From Candidatus Zhuqueibacterota bacterium (lineage in GTDB: Bacteria > Zhuqueibacterota > Zhuqueibacteria > Oceanimicrobiales > Oceanimicrobiaceae), in the NCBI GenBank assembly GCA_029262055.1, contig JAJDAD010000062.1, positions 17,876-81,875 on the forward strand: DNA of 64,000 bases, in the 5' to 3' direction. The first letter of the stretch is position 1. Each line of letters begins with the position of its first letter. This document shows, piece by piece, positions 1-9,105 of the stretch. A model generated the notes under the pieces. The model made no database searches. It was given only the letters and a program-made list of their open reading frames with translations, and was not told where the DNA came from. The position numbers and the translations under genes are program-made.

Positions 1-413
1 TCATTTACATGTGCAACGACATACTGCCTCCAGGAATCCCGTATGCTCGATTGGCGCAGCGCGGAAACGTATTGGTTGAAAGTGAGTACAATGGGCGGAC
101 GAACGGCGTCGTCTTGCCGCAGGGTGCGAATCAGAACCGGGTCGTCGGTTGAGGCGATCTCAACCTCGTAATTCGCTCCGAAATAATTGGAGAAGGAGCC
201 CGGGAAGTAACCGTGGATTGAAAACACGCTAGGCCGTGTCAACGCGAATGGACCGCCCGCCCTGATACCAAGATTAGAGACCCTGAGTCCTATCGGACTC
301 TGGCCCACATCCGGCGACTGCGCCAATAATGGCTGGGAAGATAAAGAAAGGAAGCTCAACGAGGCAGCGAAGAAGAAAAAATCGCGCTTCCTAAGTAGGC
401 TAGCAAAAACCAT
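1..413 (-). CDS. Secreted protein, N-terminal part only (cut by window edge)
   Basis: An open frame starts at the ATG at 411-413 (minus strand) and runs off the left edge without a stop, giving about 137 residues. The N-terminus is a clear signal peptide: basic LLRKRD, a Phe/Ala/Leu/Ser-rich hydrophobic core, and a probable cleavage site after residues 30-32 (LLAQ). The exported part is rich in Gly, Asn, Thr and aromatic residues and contains short beta-type stretches, as expected for a surface or periplasmic protein. No family was recognised and the C-terminus is not visible, so a sorting domain cannot be excluded. The signal peptide makes a real gene likely. Confidence 0.7.
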   Translation of the reverse strand, partial: MVFASLLRKRDFFFFAASLSFLSLSSQPLLAQSPDVGQSPIGLRVSNLGIRAGGPFALTRPSVFSIHGYFPGSFSNYFGANYEVEIASTDDPVLIRTLRQDDAVRPPIVLTFNQYVSALRQSSIRDSWRQYVVAHVN

Positions 414-804
414 TTCTCGAGAGTAGTAGCAACTTTCGTTTCGGGTAAAACGAGATCAAGACACTCTTGTCTCGGTTTGCCGCTGTCTAAAGATAAGCGA
501 TAACAACTACTCTATAATGCCTCCGGGTGAAATGGCTTTTGAAAAGTGAAGAAAAATACGTAACGGTCAGCAGAAATGCAAGCAAAAAACTGTGCCGGGC
601 GGTCGGCAAGATCCGGTGCAAAAACAGCAATTAAACTGCTTTGCGATACCTGAGTTTCAAAAAATAATACCTTGCTAAAAAACCTGTTTGCGACTATATT
701 TTCGCTTCGTGTAGCCTGCAAATTTCGAGCCGATATCATGAACAGCGCTGCAGCCTACGAACGGTCGAGCTTCAGAGTAATCTTGGCGGTATGAATCCGG
801 TACA
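414..804. other. Intergenic region between divergent genes, no gene seen
   Basis: About 390 bases separate the start of the leftward secreted-protein gene from the start of lptF. Short open frames here have no recognisable content. The stretch must hold the promoters of both divergent genes, but I could not place convincing -35/-10 boxes. Confidence 0.5.
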
Positions 805-2145
805 ATGATCAGAATTTTACCTAAATATGTGGTTCGCGAGCATATCGGTCCATTTTTCTTTGCGCTAGCCATCATTAATGCCTTCTTCGTTCTCAATTTG
901 CTGTTCAGGCAGTTTGAGAAATTTCTCAGCAAGGGAATTTCTTTTGTGATTGTATCGGAATTCTTGTTTTTGAATCTTGCCTGGATGATTGCGCTTTCCG
1001 TGCCCTGCGCTGTCCTGACCGCGACCATCTGGGCTTTCGGACGCCTGTCCGCCGAGAACGAAATGACTGCTGCACGCGCCAGCGGTATAGGACTGCACCA
1101 GATACTTCCGCCAATGCTGCTATTATCGACCGGCTTGACAATCGGCTTGATTTGGTTTAACAATCACGTACTGCCCGACTTTAATCACCGCACCAGGCTT
1201 CTGGCAGTTGATATTGCGCGCAAAAAGCCGACACTCGATTTAGATGAAGGCGTTCTGTACACGGAAATCCCTGACTTTGGTATCCTGGCGCAGACAGTGC
1301 GGGAAGAGGGCAAAACCAGCTACCTGGGCGATGTTGTCATCGACGACCAATCGAATGCAAACAGCATAAAAACTATCGCTGCGGAGCAGGGCGTACTTTC
1401 CATGGATGACCAGACCGGCGTTTTGGACCTGGCGCTGCATCGGGGTGAACTCCATGAAATCGATTTAAGCAATAGCCAGTCATTTAAACGCGTCTACTTT
1501 GACAAACACGTGATCAGAATCCCGATGGGCGAAACGATCTTGCGCCGGACACAATCGGGGTATCGCGGCGACCGGGAAAAGAGCGCTTCGGATCTACTGG
1601 AGAATGTGCACCAGAACCAGGAACGCGTTCGTGAGCGCCAAATGAAGGTCCAGGAACTGATCCAAAAACAGGTGACTAAATACAGCCAGGCTGTTCCCGC
1701 CGACAAGCGGTCGGTCGCCTATGTTTTCAAGGAGCACCAGCGCGTGAAGCGTCAAATTCAGACCGAACTGAATATGATAAAGAGCTACGAGAAATATGTT
1801 AACGTCTACCTGGTGGAGGTACACAAGAAGTACTCAATACCGGTTGCCTGCATCGCCTTTGTTCTTGTGGGAGCACCACTCGGCATACTTGTCCGAAGAC
1901 AGGGTTGGGCGGTCGCAGCCCTCCTCAGCCTCGGCTTCTTCATCCTCTATTGGGCCTTTCTGATCGGTGGCGAGATACTGGCGGACCGCCAAAAAATCAC
2001 CCCCTTTACGGCGATGTGGAGCCCTAATATTCTGATAATTGGCATTGGGATTCTGCTCAATATCCGCGTGATGCACGGAGCCTCCGGCCTGCGAAGCCTC
2101 CTTCAGCTGCGCCGGAACCGGACTGCTAAGAACGGGGCGGGATGA
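805..2145 (+). CDS. lptF: LptF/LptG-type LPS export permease (first of pair)
   Basis: This 446-residue YjgP/YjgQ-family protein is an inner-membrane half of the LptB2FG transporter, which extracts lipopolysaccharide and feeds it into the periplasmic Lpt bridge. The layout fits the family: transmembrane segments at about 15-35, 55-80 and 100-120, a long soluble periplasmic jellyroll-type part, and three more membrane segments at about 345-365, 370-390 and 405-422. An extra charged, probably coiled stretch lies at about 255-330 (ENVHQNQERVRERQMKVQEL). The stop overlaps the start of the second permease (ATGA at 2142-2145), indicating translational coupling. The lptF label rests on order only; family membership is firm. 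The lptB ATPase is not nearby. Confidence 0.88.
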   Translation: MIRILPKYVVREHIGPFFFALAIINAFFVLNLLFRQFEKFLSKGISFVIVSEFLFLNLAWMIALSVPCAVLTATIWAFGRLSAENEMTAARASGIGLHQILPPMLLLSTGLTIGLIWFNNHVLPDFNHRTRLLAVDIARKKPTLDLDEGVLYTEIPDFGILAQTVREEGKTSYLGDVVIDDQSNANSIKTIAAEQGVLSMDDQTGVLDLALHRGELHEIDLSNSQSFKRVYFDKHVIRIPMGETILRRTQSGYRGDREKSASDLLENVHQNQERVRERQMKVQELIQKQVTKYSQAVPADKRSVAYVFKEHQRVKRQIQTELNMIKSYEKYVNVYLVEVHKKYSIPVACIAFVLVGAPLGILVRRQGWAVAALLSLGFFILYWAFLIGGEILADRQKITPFTAMWSPNILIIGIGILLNIRVMHGASGLRSLLQLRRNRTAKNGAG

Positions 2146-3218
2146 TACTTCTCGACCGCTATATTCTGAGACGCTTTTTTTTCATTTTAGGCGTTTCCCT
2201 CTCCTTCGTCATCCTGCTGGTAGTTTTCGTCGACATGGTGGGAAACCTGGGAAAGTTCATCGACAAGGATGTTCCCGGTGATGTAATTGCAGAATACTAT
2301 CTCCTCTACATCCCTTTTATCGTTGCGCAGGGCTTGCCGGTGGCGATGTTGTTGAGCAGCATGTTTGGCCTTGGCCAGATGTCACGCTTCAACGAACTGG
2401 TCGCTATCAAATCGTCAGGCAGATCTGGCTTCCGAATCATTGTGCCCCTGCTGGCGACCAGCATTATCGTCAGCGCACTGGCGTTCGTATTTAATGAAGG
2501 AATCGTGCCCTGGTCAAATCAGCAAAAGTCAGCGATTGAAGAGCGGCACCTGGGCTCAAACAAACCTTCACGAGAAATGCGGTTGACCAACATTGCGTTG
2601 GCCGATAATCTCGGCCGCTGGGTCTTCATTGGCACTTATGACACGCAAAACAAGAAGGCCGAACGCATCACCGTGCAGACGCACAAAGACAATCAGATCA
2701 TCGAACGTATCGACGCGGACGCCATGGTGTGGGACGACAGCAGTTGGGTACTAACCAGCGGATTCCAGCGTACATTTACCCGGGACGGCGAAGAGGCACG
2801 CATATTCGAGAACCTGAAGGAAGAATCGCTTGGCTTTGGGCCCGAACGTCTTTTGCGGGTACAGGTAAAGCCGGAGGACATGTCCCATTCAGAGCTGCAC
2901 AGATACACTCAGGAAGTCCTCCGCAACGGCGGAGATCCCAAACGGTGGCTGGTTGATCTTGAGTTCAAATTAGCGATGCCCTGCGCGAGCATTATTTTGG
3001 TGTTGTTCGGGGCGACAATTGCATCGCAAAAAAACAGGAGCGGTGCCGTCTTTGGCTTGATAATCAGTATCGTGATTTACCTGCTCTATTTCGGCATGAC
3101 TCGCCTGTTTCAAACGCTGGGACAGGTGGGTACTTTGTCTCCTCTTATGAGTGCCTGGTTCACCAATACACTCTTCTTATTTGCCGGATTGGGGACAAGC
3201 ATTTTGTTACGCAAATGA
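2142..3218 (+). CDS. lptG: LptF/LptG-type LPS export permease (second of pair)
   Basis: This 358-residue YjgP/YjgQ-family permease is the expected partner of the preceding gene. Membrane helices lie near residues 12-35, 55-80 and 100-122, followed by a periplasmic domain at about 130-265. Three C-terminal helices include LAMPCASIILVLFGATI, a family-typical conserved stretch. The ATG overlaps the upstream stop by four bases. The gene ends about 35 bases before a strong hairpin that separates it from the convergent genes. Which permease is F and which is G cannot be decided from sequence alone. Confidence 0.88.
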   Translation: MILLDRYILRRFFFILGVSLSFVILLVVFVDMVGNLGKFIDKDVPGDVIAEYYLLYIPFIVAQGLPVAMLLSSMFGLGQMSRFNELVAIKSSGRSGFRIIVPLLATSIIVSALAFVFNEGIVPWSNQQKSAIEERHLGSNKPSREMRLTNIALADNLGRWVFIGTYDTQNKKAERITVQTHKDNQIIERIDADAMVWDDSSWVLTSGFQRTFTRDGEEARIFENLKEESLGFGPERLLRVQVKPEDMSHSELHRYTQEVLRNGGDPKRWLVDLEFKLAMPCASIILVLFGATIASQKNRSGAVFGLIISIVIYLLYFGMTRLFQTLGQVGTLSPLMSAWFTNTLFLFAGLGTSILLRK

Positions 3219-3253
3219 TGGTAGGGCGGCGGCAACTCTAATGGACGAAAACG

Positions 3254-3286
3254 GCACCGGGTCCGCAAACAAACGGACCCCGGTGC
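3254..3286. terminator. Bidirectional hairpin terminator
   Basis: A GC-rich stem of about 12 base pairs (GCACCGGGTCCG against CGGACCCCGGTGC, one bulged base) encloses a loop of about 8 nt. It lies between the convergent ends of lptG (+) and the outer-membrane protein gene (-). There is no long T-run, so the termination strength is uncertain. Confidence 0.6.
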
Positions 3287-3303
3287 TGCCTCCTGTTAAA
3301 TAC

Positions 3304-4572
3304 TTAGAATCTGAACATCCAGTCGAACGCCATTCCAAGGCCTTTCCCACCGAAAGCCCCACTCCTGCTCAACACTGCAAAGTCCCATGAAAACACCGAA
3401 AAGTCGAGACCAAACCCGGCGGATCCGGAAAAGCCATCACCACCACCCAGGGCCGCACCCAGTCGCATTGGGAAAAAGCCGATCAGCCTGAACTCCGTAC
3501 CCAGCGCAAAGCGGGGACTGGTGGACACGCCGGCTCCCCTTTCCATGCCTTGCTGCATGTCGAGTCCAACCGTCAGTTTATCGCTGGTGTGGCCGAGACC
3601 GAACCTGAGTTCCGACGGCAAGCGCGACTTGAATGGATCGATGTCTACTGTTTCATCGGAGTCGATGAAGACAGAATCGATGTCCGTATCGTCAATGAGT
3701 TCCACTGAGGCAGAATCGGCACTGAATTCGTAGGTAAAACGTTCGGTATCTGTTGACCAGTTGATCTCATTGAACAGATTGCTGACTCCGAGACTCCAGG
3801 ACCAGCCTTTCTGCAACTGTGCCGCGGCACCCAAATCAAAACTGTACCCGCTACCGCCAAGCGCCTGGTCGACGACCAGGCGACCGTTGGTGTTCAAGCC
3901 ATCGATATCTGTGTTGATGCTTGTCCGCGCTTCAATGACTTTAGCGTAAGCGAAACCCCTTAGATATTTCACCGACAGTCCGACGGCAAATTGCTCGGTA
4001 CCGGCTACGTCCAGCCTGAAAGCGGAAGAAAATGCAAAGCTGGAAACGCCCCAGGCTTCACCGTCGCTGTCACGTATATCATAAGCGCGGCCAAATTCAT
4101 TGCCGTTGAGCACCAGCTCTGCAACATCCTTCGATACGGAAATATCAGACGCGCCGAGCCCCGTGGCAGTAAACGCAAACGTTCCGAAGCTGAAGCCCAA
4201 CGCCTGCACTTCGCTGCCGGCATCCAGAAAAAGCCCTTCAGCAGGAATCGAACTCAGGATATCTTCTTTGTCCGTGTCTGTCAGATACTCTCCGTTGTAG
4301 CGGTCGTAGTCATTCATGGTGAAGCTGTTGTTGTTCAGCCCTACCCCAAATGAAATGAGATTGAAATGATATTTTCTCTTTCCGGAAAGCCCGAGGTTAG
4401 CCGGGTTCCAGGAAGGTGACTCCACGCCGCGGGCAAGTGCGGTGTAGGCCCCTGCCATGCCCACGCTTCTGGCATTTGAAGATCCTGCCTGCGCCAACAC
4501 AGTATCGGAGCCACAAACGAGCAGGCACAGGACCAGGCCGGCGAAAACGAATTTTTCTAAAAAGCTGTTCAT
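3304..4572 (-). CDS. Outer-membrane beta-barrel protein, PorV/DUF5723-like
   Basis: A 422-residue exported protein. The signal peptide ends near residue 28 (TVLAQA), followed by the motif GMAGAYTALARGVESPSWNPANLG typical of FadL/PorV-like and DUF5723 barrels of the FCB group: a short helix, then 'NPA(N/G)L'. The rest alternates amphipathic beta strands with Gly/Ser/Asp turns and ends in an aromatic residue (DWMFRF), the usual C-terminal signature of an outer-membrane barrel. It lies 16 bases downstream of the large envelope-protein gene, so the two are probably co-transcribed and act together at the outer membrane. The substrate is unknown. The fold class is well supported; the exact family is inference. 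Confidence 0.72.
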   Translation of the reverse strand: MNSFLEKFVFAGLVLCLLVCGSDTVLAQAGSSNARSVGMAGAYTALARGVESPSWNPANLGLSGKRKYHFNLISFGVGLNNNSFTMNDYDRYNGEYLTDTDKEDILSSIPAEGLFLDAGSEVQALGFSFGTFAFTATGLGASDISVSKDVAELVLNGNEFGRAYDIRDSDGEAWGVSSFAFSSAFRLDVAGTEQFAVGLSVKYLRGFAYAKVIEARTSINTDIDGLNTNGRLVVDQALGGSGYSFDLGAAAQLQKGWSWSLGVSNLFNEINWSTDTERFTYEFSADSASVELIDDTDIDSVFIDSDETVDIDPFKSRLPSELRFGLGHTSDKLTVGLDMQQGMERGAGVSTSPRFALGTEFRLIGFFPMRLGAALGGGDGFSGSAGFGLDFSVFSWDFAVLSRSGAFGGKGLGMAFDWMFRF

Positions 4573-4588
4573 CGGATTACTCCCCTTA

Positions 4589-6679
4589 TTAGTCCTGGTT
4601 GACCTTGACCTTAACTTTCGTGTAGGACTTGATTTGAATGAAGTCCGAGCTTCTCACTTTGACGAACTGGTCACCTGTTCCGTCGAGGAGGACCCGAACG
4701 CCGGAATACAGCGAGTCGCTCAGGAAAGTCCTCAGTTGGGCCTCGGTCAGGGAGAAAGTCAAGTCCGTTTTTTCAGCGGCTAGTACATAACCGGATGCAT
4801 CGACCGCTGCACCATCAGTCCGCAATGGTCCGATCTGCAGGATGGGATTTTCAAAAACAGATCCCCTGGTCTGAGCAAATACTACCTCGAAGCTCGCCCC
4901 GACGGGCAGGTGATTCGAGATCTCGGCAAAAAATTCACCGTTGGCCAGATTGTCGATCACATCGTCTTTGACATCGTCATCGATGTTGAGGTCATTGACC
5001 TCGGAATCGATGCTCTGCGTTGGCAGCCGTAATGAGAATGGAGCGGACACTTTCACCTGCCCGTCGACGAAATCATCTTGTGAGATGGTCCCGACCCAAT
5101 TGGGGTCACCCAGTTTCACATTTCCTGCGACGCGTATCAGGTTCGGCAAGATGCTGATGAAGTCAGTGATGTTGCTGTTCTCGCGATTCAGAACGATCTT
5201 GGTCTGCACTGGAACGCCCGGTTCGGTAGCAGGCTGAATGACATCGTCGACCTGCAGGTAGGTCACGGACCCGGCGTCGTTCCGTCCTTCGATTTCAAAG
5301 ACGACCCGCGCCGGAAAATTAACGCGGTTGTTCACCTGCAGCTCAAGTTCTGCTGTTTCAAAAAAGATGCTGTCGAGGTCGGCAGGGATGTCGAACTCGA
5401 TGTCGTCCTGCGTCACTTCTATTCTCTGCTCGCCGATCTTTCCGGTTACCTCAGAAAAACGCAGTCCGGTGAGGTCGAATCCAGCGTCCATGCCATCGAC
5501 ACTTCTGACCCTGACTTGCTGGACACCGGTATCGATTGTCCGTATCGACCAATTAAACCGGACTCTCTGAGCAGCAAAGTCAGCCATCTGTGGCTGCAAC
5601 GAAAAACCCTGCAGGTTAATGGTACTTTCGGTGCTGCTATTATTCGCGATAAAAAGTGAGTCAATAAACGTATCGCCGGCAGGTGTCAGAAAGTCAGGAA
5701 ACTCATAAATCAACCAGATATCCAACGGGATGGTGCCTGCCAGGGCCAGACTTATCGTGCCGTCCTGGATTTCGGCATCTACAACCACCAGCGAGTCTGA
5801 AATGGTAACGTAGTCGCTGCTGGAAACACTCTGTGCGGGAATCGCCGCCATGGCTTCACTTACTTCGAGGTCAGTAACCTCTCCTCCCATCTGAAATCTG
5901 CTGTTGGCCCGGACCGTAACCAGTTCACCGCTGCTTCCGGGAGAATTGGCTAGCATGCGTAACGAAAGCCTGCTCGAAAAGCTCAGGCCTGCCAGGTCTG
6001 CGGACATGCTGCTGCTGGTGCCGGGGTCGATCTGGCGATTCTCAGAAACCGAGACCACCAGCGTATCAGTCGCTGTATCCCAGACTTCGAGCGTTATCGG
6101 GCTGCCCAGGGGTACGGCCAGATCATTATTGATGGCAATGTTCAGGAAGCCGCTATCGATGATCACGTATGAAAAGTCATCAAACGCTTCTAGTTGCTTC
6201 TTTTCTGTTGTAAAGGAAAACGAGGGCACCACCGCCTGCAGTCCATCGAGGGCCTGCGCGTCCGCAAATATTTCACGTAACTCCACAGCAGTAAACTCTT
6301 CCCCAGGTGAATCTATGGAGAAGACGCCCAGCGTTTGATTAAATCCTTCATGCTGGTCATCGACGTCTAACTCGTCACCGACATAGTATGCGTCAAGCTC
6401 GGATGTCTCCTGAAAACTCAGTATGCCGGTACTGTCCACAGAAATGGCATCTTCATCATCCGCGATTTCTTCCATGGTATAGGTCTTGCTGATCAACGGA
6501 ATCGCAACATCCACATCCCAGGAGGGAGCGCTGGGTTTTTCAAGCGCGCAATGAAATGAAGTGAAAAGAATCATGATCAGCATGGCAGAGAGCACCGCCG
6601 GGCCAAATCGCAGGCCGCCCGTGCCATCATGATACGCTCTATTTGAGCGTGAGCGATTTTGCTTCTTTCTGTTGTTCAC
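4589..6679 (-). CDS. Large exported envelope protein, possible lipoprotein
   Basis: A 696-residue protein beginning with GTG at 6677-6679. A long basic N-terminus precedes a hydrophobic segment (about residues 28-42) and Cys44 in the context TSFHCALEKP. This may be a lipoprotein signal, but His at -1 is non-canonical, so lipidation is uncertain. The mature part starts SWDVDVAIPLISKTYTMEEI, a pattern I associate with uncharacterised FCB-group envelope proteins. It is all-beta in appearance, acidic, Ser/Thr/Asp-rich and nearly free of cysteine. The downstream gene, an outer-membrane barrel, is 16 bases away, suggesting a two-gene operon. No catalytic motif was seen and the function is unknown. 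Confidence 0.7.
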   Translation of the reverse strand: MNNRKKQNRSRSNRAYHDGTGGLRFGPAVLSAMLIMILFTSFHCALEKPSAPSWDVDVAIPLISKTYTMEEIADDEDAISVDSTGILSFQETSELDAYYVGDELDVDDQHEGFNQTLGVFSIDSPGEEFTAVELREIFADAQALDGLQAVVPSFSFTTEKKQLEAFDDFSYVIIDSGFLNIAINNDLAVPLGSPITLEVWDTATDTLVVSVSENRQIDPGTSSSMSADLAGLSFSSRLSLRMLANSPGSSGELVTVRANSRFQMGGEVTDLEVSEAMAAIPAQSVSSSDYVTISDSLVVVDAEIQDGTISLALAGTIPLDIWLIYEFPDFLTPAGDTFIDSLFIANNSSTESTINLQGFSLQPQMADFAAQRVRFNWSIRTIDTGVQQVRVRSVDGMDAGFDLTGLRFSEVTGKIGEQRIEVTQDDIEFDIPADLDSIFFETAELELQVNNRVNFPARVVFEIEGRNDAGSVTYLQVDDVIQPATEPGVPVQTKIVLNRENSNITDFISILPNLIRVAGNVKLGDPNWVGTISQDDFVDGQVKVSAPFSLRLPTQSIDSEVNDLNIDDDVKDDVIDNLANGEFFAEISNHLPVGASFEVVFAQTRGSVFENPILQIGPLRTDGAAVDASGYVLAAEKTDLTFSLTEAQLRTFLSDSLYSGVRVLLDGTGDQFVKVRSSDFIQIKSYTKVKVKVNQD

Positions 6680-7006
6680 AGCCTAACCTCATGTTAAGTC
6701 GATAAATCTCTTCAACCCCTGACAGCCAGGGGCGTTGTGACGAACCTGTAACAGCAGGCTTAACTGTTAATTCGGTCACAAGCAGTTTGCACTTTAGAGA
6801 AATGTTATGGCATTGTAAGATGAAGAAGGGCGATCGGAAGCACCTGCAGGACAAGGCAATTCCGGCAGAATGACGCAGGGATTTCCCGGACGGTGTACAG
6901 GGCTGGCACGAATTCACAACTCAACCAGGTCGTCCTCGGCGAGGTCGGCTTGCATGCGGCGGCCCCGGGTTGCGCCCGCCAGATCGGTGCCGAAACAGAA
7001 GCGGGG

Positions 7007-7035
7007 TTGACTTCAGGCATCAAAATATTTACATT
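7007..7035 (+). promoter_or_regulatory. Candidate sigma-70-type promoter for alkA
   Basis: TTGACT and TACATT are separated by 17 bases, a good match to the vegetative consensus. Transcription would begin near 7042, which supports the ATG at 7103 rather than the longer open frame reaching back to 6893. The remaining 6680-7006 stretch, shared with the divergent envelope-protein gene, holds no recognisable gene. Confidence 0.5.
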
Positions 7036-7102
7036 GAACCTGTGTCTATGCGAAGAAACTCCTCCTCCCGCGAATCAGTGCGATGAAACCAGGCTCCCGG
7101 CG

Positions 7103-8044
7103 ATGACCACCTCTATTTGTTTGCAAACGCCGAAGGAGTTTAGTTTTGAAGAGTGTCTGGTTTATTTGAATCGCTCGCCTCTGGAACGCTGCCACGCGGT
7201 GGCCCGCTCCAGGGTCAGAAAGCTCCTTGATTTGGGAGGCCAGGACTGTCTGATCGAAGTGGCGGAGGCACCGAAGCAGACTTTGAAAGTCGATTTTTTG
7301 TATGGCACACCGTTGCGTCGTGCGGAACGCTACGGAGACTATGTGCGGGAATGGTTCGATCTCGATAGAGACCTGCAGCCATTCTATACCAGGGCTGCGG
7401 GAGATGAGCTGTTGCAGTATCTGACGCGGCGTTTCTTCGGCCTGCGCATCGTAAAGATCGTGGACTTGTTTGCCGCCCTTTGCTGGGCTATATTAGGCCA
7501 ACAGGTCAACATAAGATTTGCCTATACTTTGTACAATCGCTTCATTGCGGCCTACGGCCGTTCGGTTGAATACGAAGGTGTGGCGTACTGGCTTTTCCCC
7601 AGACCTGAGGATATTGCCTCGCTACCCGTGAAGGCACTGCGGGCTTTGCAGTTCACCGGCAGAAAGGCGGAGTATATCCTGGGGCTGGCGCAAGAATTCG
7701 ACAGAGGATCAATATCCAGAAAACAGTTGTTGGCCGCCGGCGATTTTGAAAAAGCCAGACAAACGCTAACCAGCATTCGAGGCATTGGGCCGTGGACTGC
7801 CGACTATGTTCTGATGCGGTGTCTCGGTGATCCGGATGCATTCCCGGTCGCGGACGCTGGTCTGCACAATGCCTTAAGAAACGCGCTCAGCCGCGAGGAT
7901 AAACCCACCATTGCGGAAGTGGAAGGTTTGGTTGCACGTTGGGCCGGATGGGGATCGTACGCGGCGTTCTACTTGTATCGTTCATTGATACAGGTGGGCA
8001 AAGAGATGGATTCAGGATTTTCTTCTGAAGAGAATGAGAGTTAA
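7103..8044 (+). CDS. alkA: DNA-3-methyladenine glycosylase II (AlkA family)
   Basis: A 313-residue helix-hairpin-helix DNA glycosylase that removes alkylated purines to start base excision repair. The central LGQQV stretch (about 131-135) matches the family. The hairpin motif TSIRGIGPWTADY lies at about 223-235. The catalytic aspartate is expected at Asp251 in PVADAGL, aligning with the Asp238 region of E. coli AlkA. Upstream in-frame residues back to 6893 look non-conserved and lie partly before a candidate promoter, so the ATG at 7103 is preferred. The ogt gene follows after 27 bases, so an alkylation-repair operon is likely. No Ada regulator is visible. Confidence 0.88.
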   Translation: MTTSICLQTPKEFSFEECLVYLNRSPLERCHAVARSRVRKLLDLGGQDCLIEVAEAPKQTLKVDFLYGTPLRRAERYGDYVREWFDLDRDLQPFYTRAAGDELLQYLTRRFFGLRIVKIVDLFAALCWAILGQQVNIRFAYTLYNRFIAAYGRSVEYEGVAYWLFPRPEDIASLPVKALRALQFTGRKAEYILGLAQEFDRGSISRKQLLAAGDFEKARQTLTSIRGIGPWTADYVLMRCLGDPDAFPVADAGLHNALRNALSREDKPTIAEVEGLVARWAGWGSYAAFYLYRSLIQVGKEMDSGFSSEENES

Positions 8045-8071
8045 CCTAACGACAGGCGCCAGGTTTTTCTT

Positions 8072-8584
8072 ATGATTACAATCAAGGAAAACGGGCCAGT
8101 CCACGGCAAAACCCAGGCGCATCTTTTTACGGCTTATTGCAAGACGCCAATCGGCTACCTTCGAATCAGTGGCAACGACGAGGGTATCCGTAAAATTGAC
8201 TTCACGGAATTGCAGGCGGCGCCGCATTCAAACGTACATCCGTGCCTGCGGCCATGCCTGCGCCAGCTAAGTGAATACTTCGCCGGTTCCCGGGAAGAGT
8301 TTAGTTTGGAACTAAACCCGGCAGGCACGCGGTTTCAGAAAGCTGTTTGGATGCAACTGCTGAACATCCCTTACGGGCAGACCAGCACTTATCTCGCTAT
8401 CGCCCGCCAGTTAGGAAACGAGAAATCACTGCGGGCGGTGGGAGCCGCGAATGGGAAAAACCCAATTCCCATTGTCATTCCGTGTCACCGCGTCATCGGC
8501 AGCAATGGCGCGCTAATCGGATTCGGGGGTGGGATCTGGCGCAAGGAGTTTCTTCTGCGCCACGAAAATGTTGTCCTGGTCTGA
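8072..8584 (+). CDS. ogt: Methylated-DNA--protein-cysteine methyltransferase
   Basis: A 170-residue O6-alkylguanine-DNA alkyltransferase. It transfers the alkyl group from O6-alkylguanine irreversibly to its own cysteine. The active-site motif IPCHRVIG puts the nucleophile at Cys138. The upstream helix-turn-helix stretch (PYGQTSTYLAIA, then RAVGAANGKNP) and the downstream FGGGIWRKEFLLRHE are canonical. There is no Ada-type regulatory domain, so this is the stand-alone Ogt form. It follows alkA closely, which fits a shared role against alkylation damage. Confidence 0.93.
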   Translation: MITIKENGPVHGKTQAHLFTAYCKTPIGYLRISGNDEGIRKIDFTELQAAPHSNVHPCLRPCLRQLSEYFAGSREEFSLELNPAGTRFQKAVWMQLLNIPYGQTSTYLAIARQLGNEKSLRAVGAANGKNPIPIVIPCHRVIGSNGALIGFGGGIWRKEFLLRHENVVLV

Positions 8585-8602
8585 GCCAGATTTATGAGCA
8601 CC

Positions 8603-8643
8603 GACAGGGGTAAGCATCGTGTAACCTTACCCGGCTGCCTGTC
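8603..8643 (+). terminator. Hairpin after ogt, possible weak terminator
   Basis: GGGTAAG and CTTACCC form a 7-bp stem, extended on the outside by GACAG/CTGTC with a small internal loop. It sits between ogt and msrB and lacks a T-run. It may attenuate rather than end transcription. Confidence 0.35.
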
Positions 8644-8685
8644 CTGCGTTAGGCACGGGCAACGAAAACAGAGAAGGATTTTGTC

Positions 8686-9075
8686 ATGAAAAAGACTGAG
8701 GCCGAATGGCGGAAACAGCTCACTTCGGAGCAGTATAGTGTCACACGCAAGAAAGGGACGGAGGCGCCTTTTTCCGGAGAATTGCTCAATAATAAGGATA
8801 AAGGCGTCTACACCTGCGTCTGTTGTGGAGAGGAATTGTTTGACTCGGGACAGAAGTTCGATTCCGGTTCCGGTTGGCCTAGTTTCACCGCCCCGGTCAA
8901 GCCCGGCAATGTCAGCCAGGAGAGCGATGCCAGCCATGGTATGCTCAGGACCGAAGTTCTGTGCGGACGGTGCGATGCACACCTGGGACATGTTTTCGAC
9001 GATGGCCCGGCTCCGACCGGGCAGCGGTACTGTGTTAATTCCCTGGCGCTGAAATTCAAGAAAGAGCAGTCCTGA
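8686..9075 (+). CDS. msrB: Peptide-methionine (R)-S-oxide reductase
   Basis: A 129-residue MsrB that reduces methionine-R-sulfoxide in damaged proteins. Structural zinc ligands are visible as Cys44-x2-Cys47 and Cys93-x2-Cys96. Family motifs GSGWPSF and HLGHVFDDGP are present, and the catalytic Cys116 lies in RYCVNS. There is no signal peptide, so the enzyme is cytoplasmic. A good ribosome site (GAGAAGGA) precedes the ATG. It continues the repair theme of the two upstream genes and is a stand-alone protein, not an MsrAB fusion. Confidence 0.95.
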   Translation: MKKTEAEWRKQLTSEQYSVTRKKGTEAPFSGELLNNKDKGVYTCVCCGEELFDSGQKFDSGSGWPSFTAPVKPGNVSQESDASHGMLRTEVLCGRCDAHLGHVFDDGPAPTGQRYCVNSLALKFKKEQS

Positions 9076-9105
9076 ACTCCGTTCACAAACTGCCATTTTG
9101 AGAAA

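Noticed and set aside
6893..7102. Upstream extension of alkA from 6893
   Set aside because: The extra 70 residues show no AlkA-like character, and a good promoter lies inside the extension, so the ATG at 7103 is preferred.
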